From Psychrobacter immobilis (GTDB lineage Bacteria; Pseudomonadota; Gammaproteobacteria; Pseudomonadales; Moraxellaceae), in assembly GCF_904846175.1 (NCBI RefSeq), contig NZ_CAJGZM010000004.1, positions 186,001 to 250,000 of the forward strand: a stretch of DNA of 64,000 nucleotides, written 5' to 3'. The position numbers were made by a program, and so were the translations under genes. Positions 46,424-55,198 of the stretch are shown one piece after another (position 1 is the first letter of the stretch; every line of letters starts with the position of its first letter). The notes under the pieces are model-generated. The model was not told where the DNA came from, searched no databases, and saw nothing but the letters and a program-made list of their open reading frames with translations.

Positions 46424-46854
46424 ACAGTTATCCTCTTATAAAAATTATTATTAGTAGAAACCATTAGTAAAAGCTATTTTTAAAACGTGGGTGAAATATT
46501 GTTATTATTTAATGATCAATCCGTTGATAAGTAAATCATGATTAGCAAACCACTAGTTGTCATAAAAAATATAGTTGTCGAGAAAAATCTATAAAAATAA
46601 AGACTTTTGTTCAATATAGCAATACTTAGCCATATTTGTGGTTTTGATACTTTAGTGTATAAGATTGCATGCCTAATTGCATCACTGATACGGATAAATG
46701 CTGTATGCGTTTGTTTAACAAGGCGTGAGAATGGATGATATGAGACGATTTTTGCCATAAAACAGGCGATAAATAACGAAAAGATAAAAAGGATTTTTAT
46801 TCATGCAGCTTTTGCTATAATGCAAAACTACATTTCTCAACGATTGATACGTCT
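46424..46854. other. ompR-tex divergent intergenic region
   Basis: About 430 bp of AT-rich sequence with the divergent promoters. An 80-codon reverse frame (46516-46758) with a hydrophobic C-terminus occupies part of it but lacks a good ribosome binding site, so I do not call it a gene. A tataat-like box (46814-46820 region) lies shortly before tex. Confidence 0.4.
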
Positions 46855-49401
46855 ATGAGTAGCACTGATACCTTAACGCCATCTCAAACCTCGACAAATG
46901 CACAGGTTTTGGATGCAACCACACACGCGAATATTCACGACAAGCTTGCTCGCGCGCTTGGCATTAAGACTGCTCAAGTCAATGCGTTTGTGAAGCTTTA
47001 TGATGAAGGCGCGACTGTTCCCTTTATTGCCCGTTATCGTAAAGAAAAGACACAGAATCTTGACGATGCGCAGCTACGTGCTTTAGAGAAGTCGCTTAAC
47101 TATGAGCGCGACATGGCAACCCGTCGCCTCAAAATTACTGAGCTGCTCAGCACGCAGGGCAATTTGACCGACGAGCTACAGGCGCGTATTGATAATGCGA
47201 CGTCGAAACTTGAGCTTGAAGACATCTATTTGCCATATCGTCCACGCCGGCGCTCTCCTGCTGCTAAAGCACGCGCTGCAGGTCTTGACGTTGCTGCTCA
47301 AGCAGTGTTGACGCAAGAAATCACGCCAACTGACGCATTAGCAGACTATCAAGTTCAATCGAGCATTACCGATGAAAGTGGTAATGAGATTGAAGTCGAC
47401 TTTAGCGATATCGACAAGCAATTGGCGGGCGTACAGGCCATCATCGTTGATGAGTGGACGCAGGCATTAGGTTTACTTGATAATCTGCGCAGTGGCTTTG
47501 CCAAAACGGCCAGTATCGTCTCGGCTGTTGCCAGTGAAGAGAAACGTGAAGTCGGCGAGAAGTTCAAAGATTACTTTGAGCATAGTGAAAGCCTGGCGCG
47601 TCTGCCGAATCATCGTTTATTAGCGATGCTGCGCGGTCGCCAAGAAAACGTTTTGGGTCTAAAAATTGAAGGCGAAGATGCGCCCTTTATTGAAAAAATC
47701 ATTAAGCATTTTGAGATTGATGCCAAAGCGCCAGCAGAACGTCAAGAATTTTTGACAGAAGCGGCGACCAGCTTATGGAAAGAAAAATGGCGTCCGCATA
47801 TTGAGCATCGTTTATTGACGGAAAAACGTCTGACTGCTGAAGCCGATGCGATTGATGTCTTTGCCAATAACCTACAGCATTTACTCATGTCAGCGCCTGC
47901 TGGCCGTAAAGTGATTTTAGGTGTCGATCCTGGTATCCGTCATGGCGTTAAAATGGCGATTGTCGATGCCCAAGGCCATGTGATGCTGGATAGCGAAGAC
48001 AAGTCTGTCGTCGCAACCGTTTATCCGTTTGCTCCTGACAATAAGATGGATGAAGCCAAGAAAGTCATCGATGAGCTATTAAGCACTTATAATGTCGATT
48101 TGGTCGCTATCGGCAACGGTACGGCGAGTCGCGAAACAGATGCGATGATTAAAGAGATTTTGGCAGCCAACTCTGAGTTAAAAGCCAAAGCCGTTATCGT
48201 GAATGAATCAGGCGCTTCTGTTTATTCAGCGAGTGAGCTTGCCAGTGACGAGCTTGCTAATTTAGACGTCTCGGTACGCGGTGCGGTTTCTATCGCTCGT
48301 CGCTTACAAGATCCATTGTCAGAATTGGTTAAGGTTGACCCAAAAGCGATTGGCGTTGGTCAATATCAGCATGACGTTAACCAAACCCAGTTGGCTGATA
48401 GCTTGGATAAAGTCACCCAAGACAGCGTAAATGCCGTTGGTGTCGATGTGAATACGGCAAGCCCTGCTATCTTAGCGCACATTGCTGGTTTGAATAGAAA
48501 CGTCGCCCAGCAAATAGTCACCTATCGTAAAGAGCATGGCGCCTTTGATAGCCGCGAGTCATTAAAAAACGTCCCGCGCTTAGGTGCTAAGACGTTTGAG
48601 CAAGCCGCAGGTTTCTTACGTGTCCATGGTGGCAGTAATCCGCTTGACGCGACAGGCGTGCATCCAGAAAGCTATGCGCTGGTTAATAGCTTACTTGAGA
48701 AAACTGGTAAGACGTTGCCAGAAGTCATCGGTAACGATGGTGTGCTAAACAGTATCGATACCACTGCACTTGCTGCTAATGACGATAACATCAGTGTTAA
48801 AGCTATCATAGAAGAGCTTGCCAAGCCTGCACGCGACCCACGTCCTGAATTTAAAACTGCTAACTTCCGTGAAGACGTTAGTAGTATTAAAGACTTGAGC
48901 GAAGGCATGCAGCTTGAAGGGGTAGTGACCAACGTCACAGCCTTTGGTTGTTTCGTTGATGTTGGCGTCCATCAAGATGGTCTAGTTCATATCTCACAGA
49001 TGGCCAATGACTTCGTCGCTGACCCGATGAACCGCGTTAAGCCCGGCGATATCGTCTCGGTACGTGTCATCTCTATCGATGAAAAACGTGGCCGTATTGG
49101 CTTTAGTATGAAGCCAGAGTCTGAAAAAACAGTACGCCCAGCAGTAAAGGCGTCTGAAAGTACCGGTAATGACGATAAGGATAGCCGTCCACGTAGCAAT
49201 CGTCCAGCTAGTAATCGTCCAGCTGCTGACAAGCGTCCGTCAAAACCGCGTAGCAGCCGTCAAGATAAAGACAACGCTAATAACCGCGTTAAAGCGCCAA
49301 GAACTGAGAAAGCAGTAGTATCTAGTAAAGAGGCACCTAGTAAAATGGGCACCCTTGGTGCGCTATTACAAGAAGCTGGCGTCACTAAAGCTAAAAAATA
49401 A
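46855..49401 (+). CDS. tex: Tex/YhgF RNA-binding transcription accessory protein
   Basis: Tex is a conserved nucleic-acid-binding protein related to eukaryotic Spt6. The 848-residue protein begins with an HTH-like region (TVPFIARYRKEKTQNLDDAQLRALE), and has a YqgF/RNase-H-like domain (VILGVDPGIRHGVKMAIVD, residues about 350-480), a helix-hairpin-helix region (VGVDVNTASPAILAHIAGL and LKNVPRLGAKTFEQAAGFLR) and an S1 RNA-binding domain (LEGVVTNVTAFGCFVDVGVHQDGLVHIS, near 680-745). A basic Ser/Arg/Asn-rich tail of about 100 residues makes it longer than E. coli Tex (773). Confidence 0.95.
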   Translation: MSSTDTLTPSQTSTNAQVLDATTHANIHDKLARALGIKTAQVNAFVKLYDEGATVPFIARYRKEKTQNLDDAQLRALEKSLNYERDMATRRLKITELLSTQGNLTDELQARIDNATSKLELEDIYLPYRPRRRSPAAKARAAGLDVAAQAVLTQEITPTDALADYQVQSSITDESGNEIEVDFSDIDKQLAGVQAIIVDEWTQALGLLDNLRSGFAKTASIVSAVASEEKREVGEKFKDYFEHSESLARLPNHRLLAMLRGRQENVLGLKIEGEDAPFIEKIIKHFEIDAKAPAERQEFLTEAATSLWKEKWRPHIEHRLLTEKRLTAEADAIDVFANNLQHLLMSAPAGRKVILGVDPGIRHGVKMAIVDAQGHVMLDSEDKSVVATVYPFAPDNKMDEAKKVIDELLSTYNVDLVAIGNGTASRETDAMIKEILAANSELKAKAVIVNESGASVYSASELASDELANLDVSVRGAVSIARRLQDPLSELVKVDPKAIGVGQYQHDVNQTQLADSLDKVTQDSVNAVGVDVNTASPAILAHIAGLNRNVAQQIVTYRKEHGAFDSRESLKNVPRLGAKTFEQAAGFLRVHGGSNPLDATGVHPESYALVNSLLEKTGKTLPEVIGNDGVLNSIDTTALAANDDNISVKAIIEELAKPARDPRPEFKTANFREDVSSIKDLSEGMQLEGVVTNVTAFGCFVDVGVHQDGLVHISQMANDFVADPMNRVKPGDIVSVRVISIDEKRGRIGFSMKPESEKTVRPAVKASESTGNDDKDSRPRSNRPASNRPAADKRPSKPRSSRQDKDNANNRVKAPRTEKAVVSSKEAPSKMGTLGALLQEAGVTKAKK

Positions 49402-49423
49402 TATTTATGCATGAAGATTAAAT

Positions 49424-49454
49424 AAAAAAGGCAGCCAGATGGCTGCCTTTTTTA
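49424..49454 (+). terminator. Intrinsic terminator after tex
   Basis: Stem aaaaaggcagcc / ggctgccttttt with a 4-base loop and a T-run; the A-run may also let it serve the reverse gene ending at 49533. Confidence 0.9.
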
Positions 49455-49532
49455 TTGAGAATATATTGGAGGATTCTCTCTCAGACTGGTTTCGCTAATT
49501 ATAATTTATAGCGCTTGCATTAGCTCGGTATC

Positions 49533-49952
49533 TTATTCGCTTTCTAATAATGTTTCTTCTTGTAGGGCTGCTTCTTCATCTAGCATGGCTTGTTGTAAAT
49601 CTTGTTGTTGCATCGCTTCATCAGAGTTTTGCATTGCCGCTTGTTGCGCCTGCATGTCTTCTTGCATAGTGCTTTGAATATTCTCTTGCTCTGCTTGTAG
49701 CTCAGTGGTCATTGGCTGTTGGCTAGCGATATTATTAACCTTTGCTCTTTTGATTATTTGGGTTTCGCTCAACTGAAAAGGATTAGATTGATTTGCTGCT
49801 TTTATATCATTTGTATTGTTACCTTCAGCCTCTAAGGTAGGAGCAGTTTGCATATCTACTGCTGTAGTACCAGCAGGTGCCGCCATAGCCAAACTTGGAA
49901 TAGTAAGCGCAGCGCCAATAAGTAGCGATAAAGATAGAGTCGTTTTTTTCAT
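49533..49952 (-). CDS. Exported Gln/Met/Glu-rich protein of unknown function
   Basis: The 139-residue product has a good Sec signal peptide (MKKTTLSLSLLIGAALTIPS, cleavage after AMA near residue 24). The mature part is acidic; its last 60 residues are a Gln/Met/Glu-rich helix (MQEDMQAQQAAMQNSDEAM, then QQDLQQAMLDEEAALQEE). I recognise no domain. There are no cysteines. It lies downstream of, and on the same strand as, another exported unknown (50429-51271), but 476 bp away, so it probably has its own promoter. A periplasmic coiled-coil or metal-related role would be speculation. Confidence 0.6.
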   Translation of the reverse strand: MKKTTLSLSLLIGAALTIPSLAMAAPAGTTAVDMQTAPTLEAEGNNTNDIKAANQSNPFQLSETQIIKRAKVNNIASQQPMTTELQAEQENIQSTMQEDMQAQQAAMQNSDEAMQQQDLQQAMLDEEAALQEETLLESE

Positions 49953-50428
49953 TAATAAAATCCTTAATTTACAATATTATAATGCCAGTCTAAAACATTT
50001 CAAACTTGACGCTTATTTTATGTGCTGTTGTATATAACAGCCTTTTATCACAAATCCATTTAGTATTTCGAATCTATATATTTAATATAACTAATATTAA
50101 CCCTATAGATAAAATAAAATCATGATAACCAGCCAGTGATTATCATGATCGATTTGTATAAAGAGTTTTATAAGCTAACCTAAATCAGCGATAAAAATCT
50201 AAAGGGGACAATAGCAACTAAATAAGCGTAAGTTCAGTAGCACATAGATTAAGAGTCTAACAGAGCTATGTTTGTAGGTGACTTTGTGCAATTACTGTAT
50301 GGTTATTGTCAGATAAAAAAGTAGAGTTGATCCTCTACCTTTCTATGTGAATTTTTATATCAACCTTGTATTAATCAATCATAAAAATGCTGAATCAATA
50401 CTTTTATCATCGATTTATTATCAATGAT
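49953..50428. other. Gap between two exported-protein genes
   Basis: About 475 bp of AT-rich sequence with no gene. It contains the perfect 10-bp inverted repeat at 50119-50149, and must hold the promoter of the reverse gene starting at 49952. Confidence 0.5.
50119..50149 (-). terminator. Perfect 10-bp inverted repeat (terminator or operator)
   Basis: atcatgataa / ttatcatgat around an 11-base loop. Read on the reverse strand it is followed by a T-rich tract (tttattttat), so it may end transcription from the gene at 50429-51271 about 280 bases away; an operator is an alternative. Confidence 0.4.
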
Positions 50429-51271
50429 TTATTCAATAATCACGTATTTACCAGTATTTGGATCGAGAACGCGTTGCTTATTATTATCGGGCACACGAAT
50501 AACAGGGAAGGTTTGACTGATTTCGGTATCTTCAAGTATTTCAGCATCTGCTTCTTGACCAACGATGACAGCTTGATTGGCATCTGTTTCAATCGCTATA
50601 GCAGTACCATTTGCCGTATTAACGCGTTTAATTTGACCTTGTGGCGCGATGATGACTTCTTTCACACGGTATTTAGCAGGACGTATAACGCGTGTGGTTT
50701 CTACAACGATCGGCTCCATGCTACGCTCTTCAGTGATAGCGATTTCAGCCTCTAGGGCGGGTTCTTCCGTTTCTTTTGCTTCATTCATGATAGGCGTTGG
50801 GAATTTTGCACCAAAATGATTATCACACTGTTGCATGCTTAAACGTACTGGATTACCCGCTTTATCCATATAGACGTTAACCGGCATATCAGCGGCAATA
50901 GGAACATATTTACCTACTAAAGCGCCTGAAACACCGTAGCGCCCATTTGACTGTCCAACCCCTAAGTCACAAGCACCGGCTGTATAGCCATCGGCTTTCA
51001 AGTTATTATTATTCACGACAGTTTTAGGAATCATCACTTCAGATAAGCGCATTTTTTTGACAGAAGCTTCGCCCGTTTGCATCTTTGGTTTTTGATAAGT
51101 ATAAGGGGTATAAAATTTGGCAGAGCCATCTTTGACCGCCATGACACACTCATCGTAGCTATCATAACCAACGTTGCCATGATTATCAGTCGTCATGCCA
51201 GCATTGGCGGTACTTGCAAACATAGCGACACCTGATGTTAGAATAGCCGCTGTTAATACATTCATTTTCAT
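50429..51271 (-). CDS. Exported protein of unknown function
   Basis: The 280-residue product has a signal peptide (MKMNVLTAAILTSGVAMFAS, cleavage after ANA near 24). The mature N-terminal half (about 25-155) contains three cysteines (in YDECVMAV, TAGACDLG and MQQCDNHFG) and motifs YTPYTYQKPK and VGKYVPIAADMPVNVYMDKAG that look like a compact folded domain. The C-terminal part has Glu-rich sequence then beta-like segments ending VLDPNTGKYVIIE. I do not recognise the family; the exported state and cysteines suggest a periplasmic or surface protein that could be a DsbA substrate. A ggaagga site precedes the start. Confidence 0.6.
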   Translation of the reverse strand: MKMNVLTAAILTSGVAMFASTANAGMTTDNHGNVGYDSYDECVMAVKDGSAKFYTPYTYQKPKMQTGEASVKKMRLSEVMIPKTVVNNNNLKADGYTAGACDLGVGQSNGRYGVSGALVGKYVPIAADMPVNVYMDKAGNPVRLSMQQCDNHFGAKFPTPIMNEAKETEEPALEAEIAITEERSMEPIVVETTRVIRPAKYRVKEVIIAPQGQIKRVNTANGTAIAIETDANQAVIVGQEADAEILEDTEISQTFPVIRVPDNNKQRVLDPNTGKYVIIE

Positions 51272-51612
51272 AATCCTTCCCTATTAATTATTGTTAATAT
51301 TTTTCTTTGGGTTTGGTATGTTTGTGCTCGGTAGATAAAACCCGTGCCATAACCTCTTTTATCCTACGTCAGTTCTAGCAATATGGCTGTGACATTAGTC
51401 CGGAAATGTGTAGCTTAATGTATTGAAAAAGAGCAAATGGGCAACATCGTTTACCAAAGAAATACGCTTTTATTATTTATTAACATTTGTCTAAAATATT
51501 TATGACAACGAGGTAAAAATATAGGTAATAAAAAACCGCCTCTTGTTGCCAAGACGCGGTCGTTACTATGTTGGTTAAAATTACATTGCTTTAATTTTAA
51601 CTATGGCTGTTA
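51272..51612. other. Gap between exported-protein gene and reductase gene
   Basis: About 340 bp. It holds the reverse-strand terminator at 51529-51560 and the upstream region of the gene starting at 51271. I see no gene in it. Confidence 0.5.
51529..51560 (-). terminator. Reverse-strand terminator after reductase gene
   Basis: On the reverse strand, accgcgtctt pairs with aagaggcggt (one mismatch) across a 6-base loop and is followed by six T residues. Confidence 0.75.
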
Positions 51613-52911
51613 TTAATCTTCGACTATTTCGAAGCTAATACCAGAGTGCGCTTCTAAACGTTCAATTAAACTATCGCCCATCGCCGAGGCAGGCGTCCAA
51701 AAACCACCACCGACATCGTCTTTACTAATATCTTGCGCGAGACACAATGCCGCTTGTGACAACATACGTGAGGTGCTGCCGTAACCTGGGTCTTTATCGC
51801 CCGTTACCTTGGTATTGATGGTGTCATTACTGGCAGTTTGCCCAAATAGGCGAATATCAAAATAGCCATTTTCCTGCTCTTCTTTAGAAGGACCCGAGCC
51901 TGATTTAGGCAGTACGTGCTTAGATAAAAGCTCGCGGCTTGGCGTAATCATCATAGCAGTAGCAAAGCCTAATAAGCCTGCACTCAATGCATAGCTTGAT
52001 AGTTTGCCTTTTACGCCATCTTTCATCCACATCGCTTCGTCATATTTGAAGTCGCGACCATATTCATAGCCAAGCAGTTGGTTACTGCGATGCACGATAC
52101 GGGTATTGATGCTTGCCATGACAAAAGGTGCCAACCAGCGTTTATGCTCGTCATCGTATTCAGGTTTGCTGACATTGGCTTGGCGCACGTTTGGCGCGTC
52201 TTTATCATCGTTCAGTAAATAAGGATTTGCTACTTGCTTACGGCGTGATTTATCTTGGCTGACTTCTTCAAAGATTGTCGCCATCGACGCAATCGTGCCA
52301 CCAGATAAACCACCTTTTGCTGCTTTGACGCGCATATTGATAACATCACAGGCGTTGCCGAATTTTTCTTCCGCTTTTTTCTGAGTAAAATACACGCCCA
52401 AATCTGACGGAATAGAGTCAAAACCACAAGAGTTGACGATACGTGCACCGCTTTGCTTTGCGGCGTCCTTATACTTATCCATCATGTCTTTGATAAAGAT
52501 AGCTTCACCTGTCAGATCGACATAATCGGTGCCATTCTCCGCACAAGATTTAATCAAAGGCTCACCATATTTTAGGTAAGGGCCAACGGTTGAGATAATA
52601 ACTTGGCTTTGCTTAGTCATCTTATCGAGGCTAGCTGCATCGTCACTATTGGCAATGATAATGTCAACTTTGCTAGCAAGCTTAGATTGCAGCTCATTGA
52701 GTTTTTCCTCATCACGACCGGCTATCGCCCAAGTGACGTTAGCGCCATTTTTGTCTTTAGTGTTTGATAAAAATTCCGTTAAATAATGCGCGGTAATCTG
52801 TCCAACAAAGCTTGTTGCTCCGTATAGAACCACCGCATAAGAGCGTTTTTCGATTGCAATTGATTGCTCATTATTTGACGTTTTTATATTGTTTGAAGAA
52901 TCCGTATTCAT
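51613..52911 (-). CDS. Saccharopine dehydrogenase-like (trans-acting enoyl reductase family) oxidoreductase
   Basis: The 432-residue protein has an N-terminal Rossmann fold (YAVVLYGATSFVGQITAHYL, GxTxxxG type), the AIAGRDEEKLNELQSKL strand-helix, and the family-typical YVDLTGEAIFIKDMMDKY and IVNSCGFDSIPSDLGVYF. These mark the saccharopine-dehydrogenase-like/trans-acting enoyl reductase group. The substrate in bacteria like this is not known; relatives act on lipid-linked enoyl groups in actinobacteria. A short hydrophobic segment (about residues 310-330) suggests membrane association. It starts with an Asn/Ser-rich leader of about 25 residues and stands alone. Confidence 0.8.
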   Translation of the reverse strand: MNTDSSNNIKTSNNEQSIAIEKRSYAVVLYGATSFVGQITAHYLTEFLSNTKDKNGANVTWAIAGRDEEKLNELQSKLASKVDIIIANSDDAASLDKMTKQSQVIISTVGPYLKYGEPLIKSCAENGTDYVDLTGEAIFIKDMMDKYKDAAKQSGARIVNSCGFDSIPSDLGVYFTQKKAEEKFGNACDVINMRVKAAKGGLSGGTIASMATIFEEVSQDKSRRKQVANPYLLNDDKDAPNVRQANVSKPEYDDEHKRWLAPFVMASINTRIVHRSNQLLGYEYGRDFKYDEAMWMKDGVKGKLSSYALSAGLLGFATAMMITPSRELLSKHVLPKSGSGPSKEEQENGYFDIRLFGQTASNDTINTKVTGDKDPGYGSTSRMLSQAALCLAQDISKDDVGGGFWTPASAMGDSLIERLEAHSGISFEIVED

Positions 52912-53522
52912 ATTTATTTTCCTTATTTATTGGCTGTTATTAAATGGTAACTGTTAAACGAGCATTATTAAATGCTTGTTCTCAAGAGCATCGGTAAATT
53001 ATTTTTACCCAATGACTTTTCTTAAGTAACTTTTTTTAAATAACTTCTTACCGAGTAATTTTCTTAAATCACTTCTTTATAAGTGACTTTTGCTAAATAA
53101 CCATTTGAGAGTAATGCCTGTGAGTAACCTGGGATAGGTCATAAAAGAAGTGGTGTGGATTGAAAGCTATTGCAGATTTTCTCATAAAAATAGAAAGATT
53201 TAAGCAAGCGTTCACTATCTCTACACATAAGTCCTGAAAAGCCAAGTAAAAACTTCAAAACGGTAAGATTTGCTACAAAGTTTACATAACCTATCGACAT
53301 TATTACCAAAATGAACGTTTTCTAGAGGTGATTATTGCTAATCTATATTCGTAAGCAGTTATAAGTAGTATTAAAAACAAAAAGTAAAATATTGGGTAAT
53401 TAAGATATTGCTAGTAAATCGCATTAGTCAACAATTAGCCTAATAAGCTAATGACTTGCTTATAGACGTTTACTGCACTTATCTTTATACCTAGTTTTCA
53501 ATCATTATTTGAGGAGAATATT
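52912..53522. other. Long non-coding region with degenerate repeats
   Basis: About 610 bp without a gene. Positions 53010-53105 hold a degenerate array of roughly 15-bp units of the type AAGTAACTTTTCTTA (five or six units). The remainder is AT-rich and must contain the divergent promoters of the reductase and DUF1328 genes. A gaggag site (53512-53517) precedes the DUF1328 ATG. Confidence 0.5.
53010..53105. repeat. Degenerate ~15-bp tandem repeat array
   Basis: Successive units aatgacttttctta, agtaactttttttaa, ataacttcttaccg, agtaattttctta, aatcacttctttata and agtgacttttgcta share the pattern (A)ARTRACTTTTNTTA. Units vary in length from 13 to 15. Confidence 0.5.
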
Positions 53523-53678
53523 ATGTTTCGTTGGGCTATTATTTTTGCCGTTATCGCGTTGATTGCAAGTTTCCTAGGTTTTGGCGGTGTTGCTGGCCTA
53601 TCTGCAAACTTTGCCTACATTCTACTAGCAATTGCTGTGATTCTATTTATTGTCGCATTTGTTAGCCGCCGTATGTAA
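53523..53678 (+). CDS. DUF1328 small membrane protein
   Basis: A 51-residue protein with two hydrophobic helices ([17 protein letters not shown] and [18 protein letters not shown]) joined by GGVAGLSAN and ending SRRM. This matches the DUF1328 (YtjA) family of tiny inner-membrane proteins widespread in proteobacteria; some are stress-induced, but no function is established. It has a gaggag ribosome binding site 5 bases before the ATG and its own terminator 50 bp downstream, so it is a monocistronic gene. Confidence 0.9.
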   Translation: MFRWAIIFAVIALIASFLGFGGVAGLSANFAYILLAIAVILFIVAFVSRRM

Positions 53679-53726
53679 TAGAGAACAGTGACTGCTTAGA
53701 TTTTAAGTATTCATTGTAATAATAAG

Positions 53727-53755
53727 AAAAAGTCCTCTATAGAGGACTTTTTTTA
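53727..53755. terminator. Bidirectional terminator between DUF1328 gene and phhB
   Basis: Stem aaaaagtcctcta / tagaggacttttt with almost no loop, T-run of seven on the forward strand. Confidence 0.85.
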
Positions 53756-53811
53756 TGGCTAATATTTGTAGATTTGATTGCTATCAACGCCATCAAACCT
53801 ACTATCAAATA

Positions 53812-54195
<384 letters not shown>

Positions 54196-54415
54196 TCACG
54201 TGATAAGCGCGTAGACTACAAAAACTTTGGGACAAAAAACCCACCTATTACGGATATCTTATTATTTATTTGGCTGCAAATAAATAATGAAAAACATCTG
54301 AAAGATAGGAGGGCTGTGAGGCGTCAATATTTAGAGTATATAGCTCTAGTATAGCGGTTGGTAGTAAAAACTATCATTGTTATATAGCGCTAAATACGCT
54401 CATAACTTACCTGCA

Positions 54416-54706
54416 CTATAGCAGGTCCTGATATTCAGGGTGCTTATCGATATAAGAGGCAACAAACGAACATTGTGGTACGATTTTTTTATTATTGTCA
54501 CGCGCATAGTTTAACGCATGTTTGACCAATGCCGAGCCTACGCCGCGGCCGCCCAATTCCTGCGGTACAATGGTATGGTCGTAGACCAATTTATCATCAC
54601 GCTCTTGATAGCTAATATAACCAGTATGACCATCGATTGAGGTCTCAAAACGCTTCGCTTGCTCATCGTGTACGATATCTAGATTCTGTTTGTTATCATT
54701 ACTCAT
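54416..54706 (-). CDS. Small GNAT-like N-acetyltransferase (YidJ/GCN5-related)
   Basis: The 96-residue protein is a minimal GNAT fold of the Acetyltransf_CG type. It shows ISYQERDDKLVYDHTIVPQE, the acetyl-CoA loop ELGGRGVGSALVKHALNYAR, and the closing VPQCSFVASYIDKHPEYQDL. Substrates of these small proteins are unknown. It is a single gene with a ggag site just upstream of its ATG. Confidence 0.88.
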   Translation of the reverse strand: MSNDNKQNLDIVHDEQAKRFETSIDGHTGYISYQERDDKLVYDHTIVPQELGGRGVGSALVKHALNYARDNNKKIVPQCSFVASYIDKHPEYQDLL

Positions 54707-55198
54707 AGAAACTCTCCATTATTAATATTTATAATTATTACTAGCTATTAATCAGACGTTTATTTTGCTTCTAGTCTGAAGCATCTTTCAATGCTAAACA
54801 TCTTACTCTTAAACGTCTTATTACTCTTAAACGTCTTATCTAGGTTATTGTGGGCGTTTTTAAGTTAAGTTTCTAGTCATTTACCGTAAGGCTAGATAGG
54901 ACGAATGTTAATAGCCTTACTTTATGTCAAACATCGCTGCAAGAGTTTGTAATGAATGATTTTTTATAAAGGTTTTGGCTTAGATAGTCGATAAAACAGA
55001 CCGCTATCGGCAAAAAGACAGCAAAAAAAGTTAAAAGACGCAAAACGACAGCTAAAACAGCCTGTTAGCTTGCAGGGGTTGCGCCACAATGCGATAATGG
55101 CAGACAATTTATAACCCTGATTTTTGAGGCGCAGTCCGTTTGGCACTATTGCTGAATAGGATTTGTCAGCCTCGTCTATGCAGTCTATCGGAGTGTTA
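54707..55198. other. Region upstream of ettA
   Basis: About 490 bp without a convincing gene. It contains an exact 18-bp tandem duplication at 54803-54838. A 60-codon reverse frame (54964-55146) is basic and Cys-rich with no recognisable domain, and I reject it. The region between 55080 and 55190 should contain the ettA promoter. Confidence 0.5.
54803..54838. repeat. Exact 18-bp tandem duplication
   Basis: ttactcttaaacgtctta occurs twice back to back with no mismatch, in the divergent region between the GNAT gene and ettA. Confidence 0.8.
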
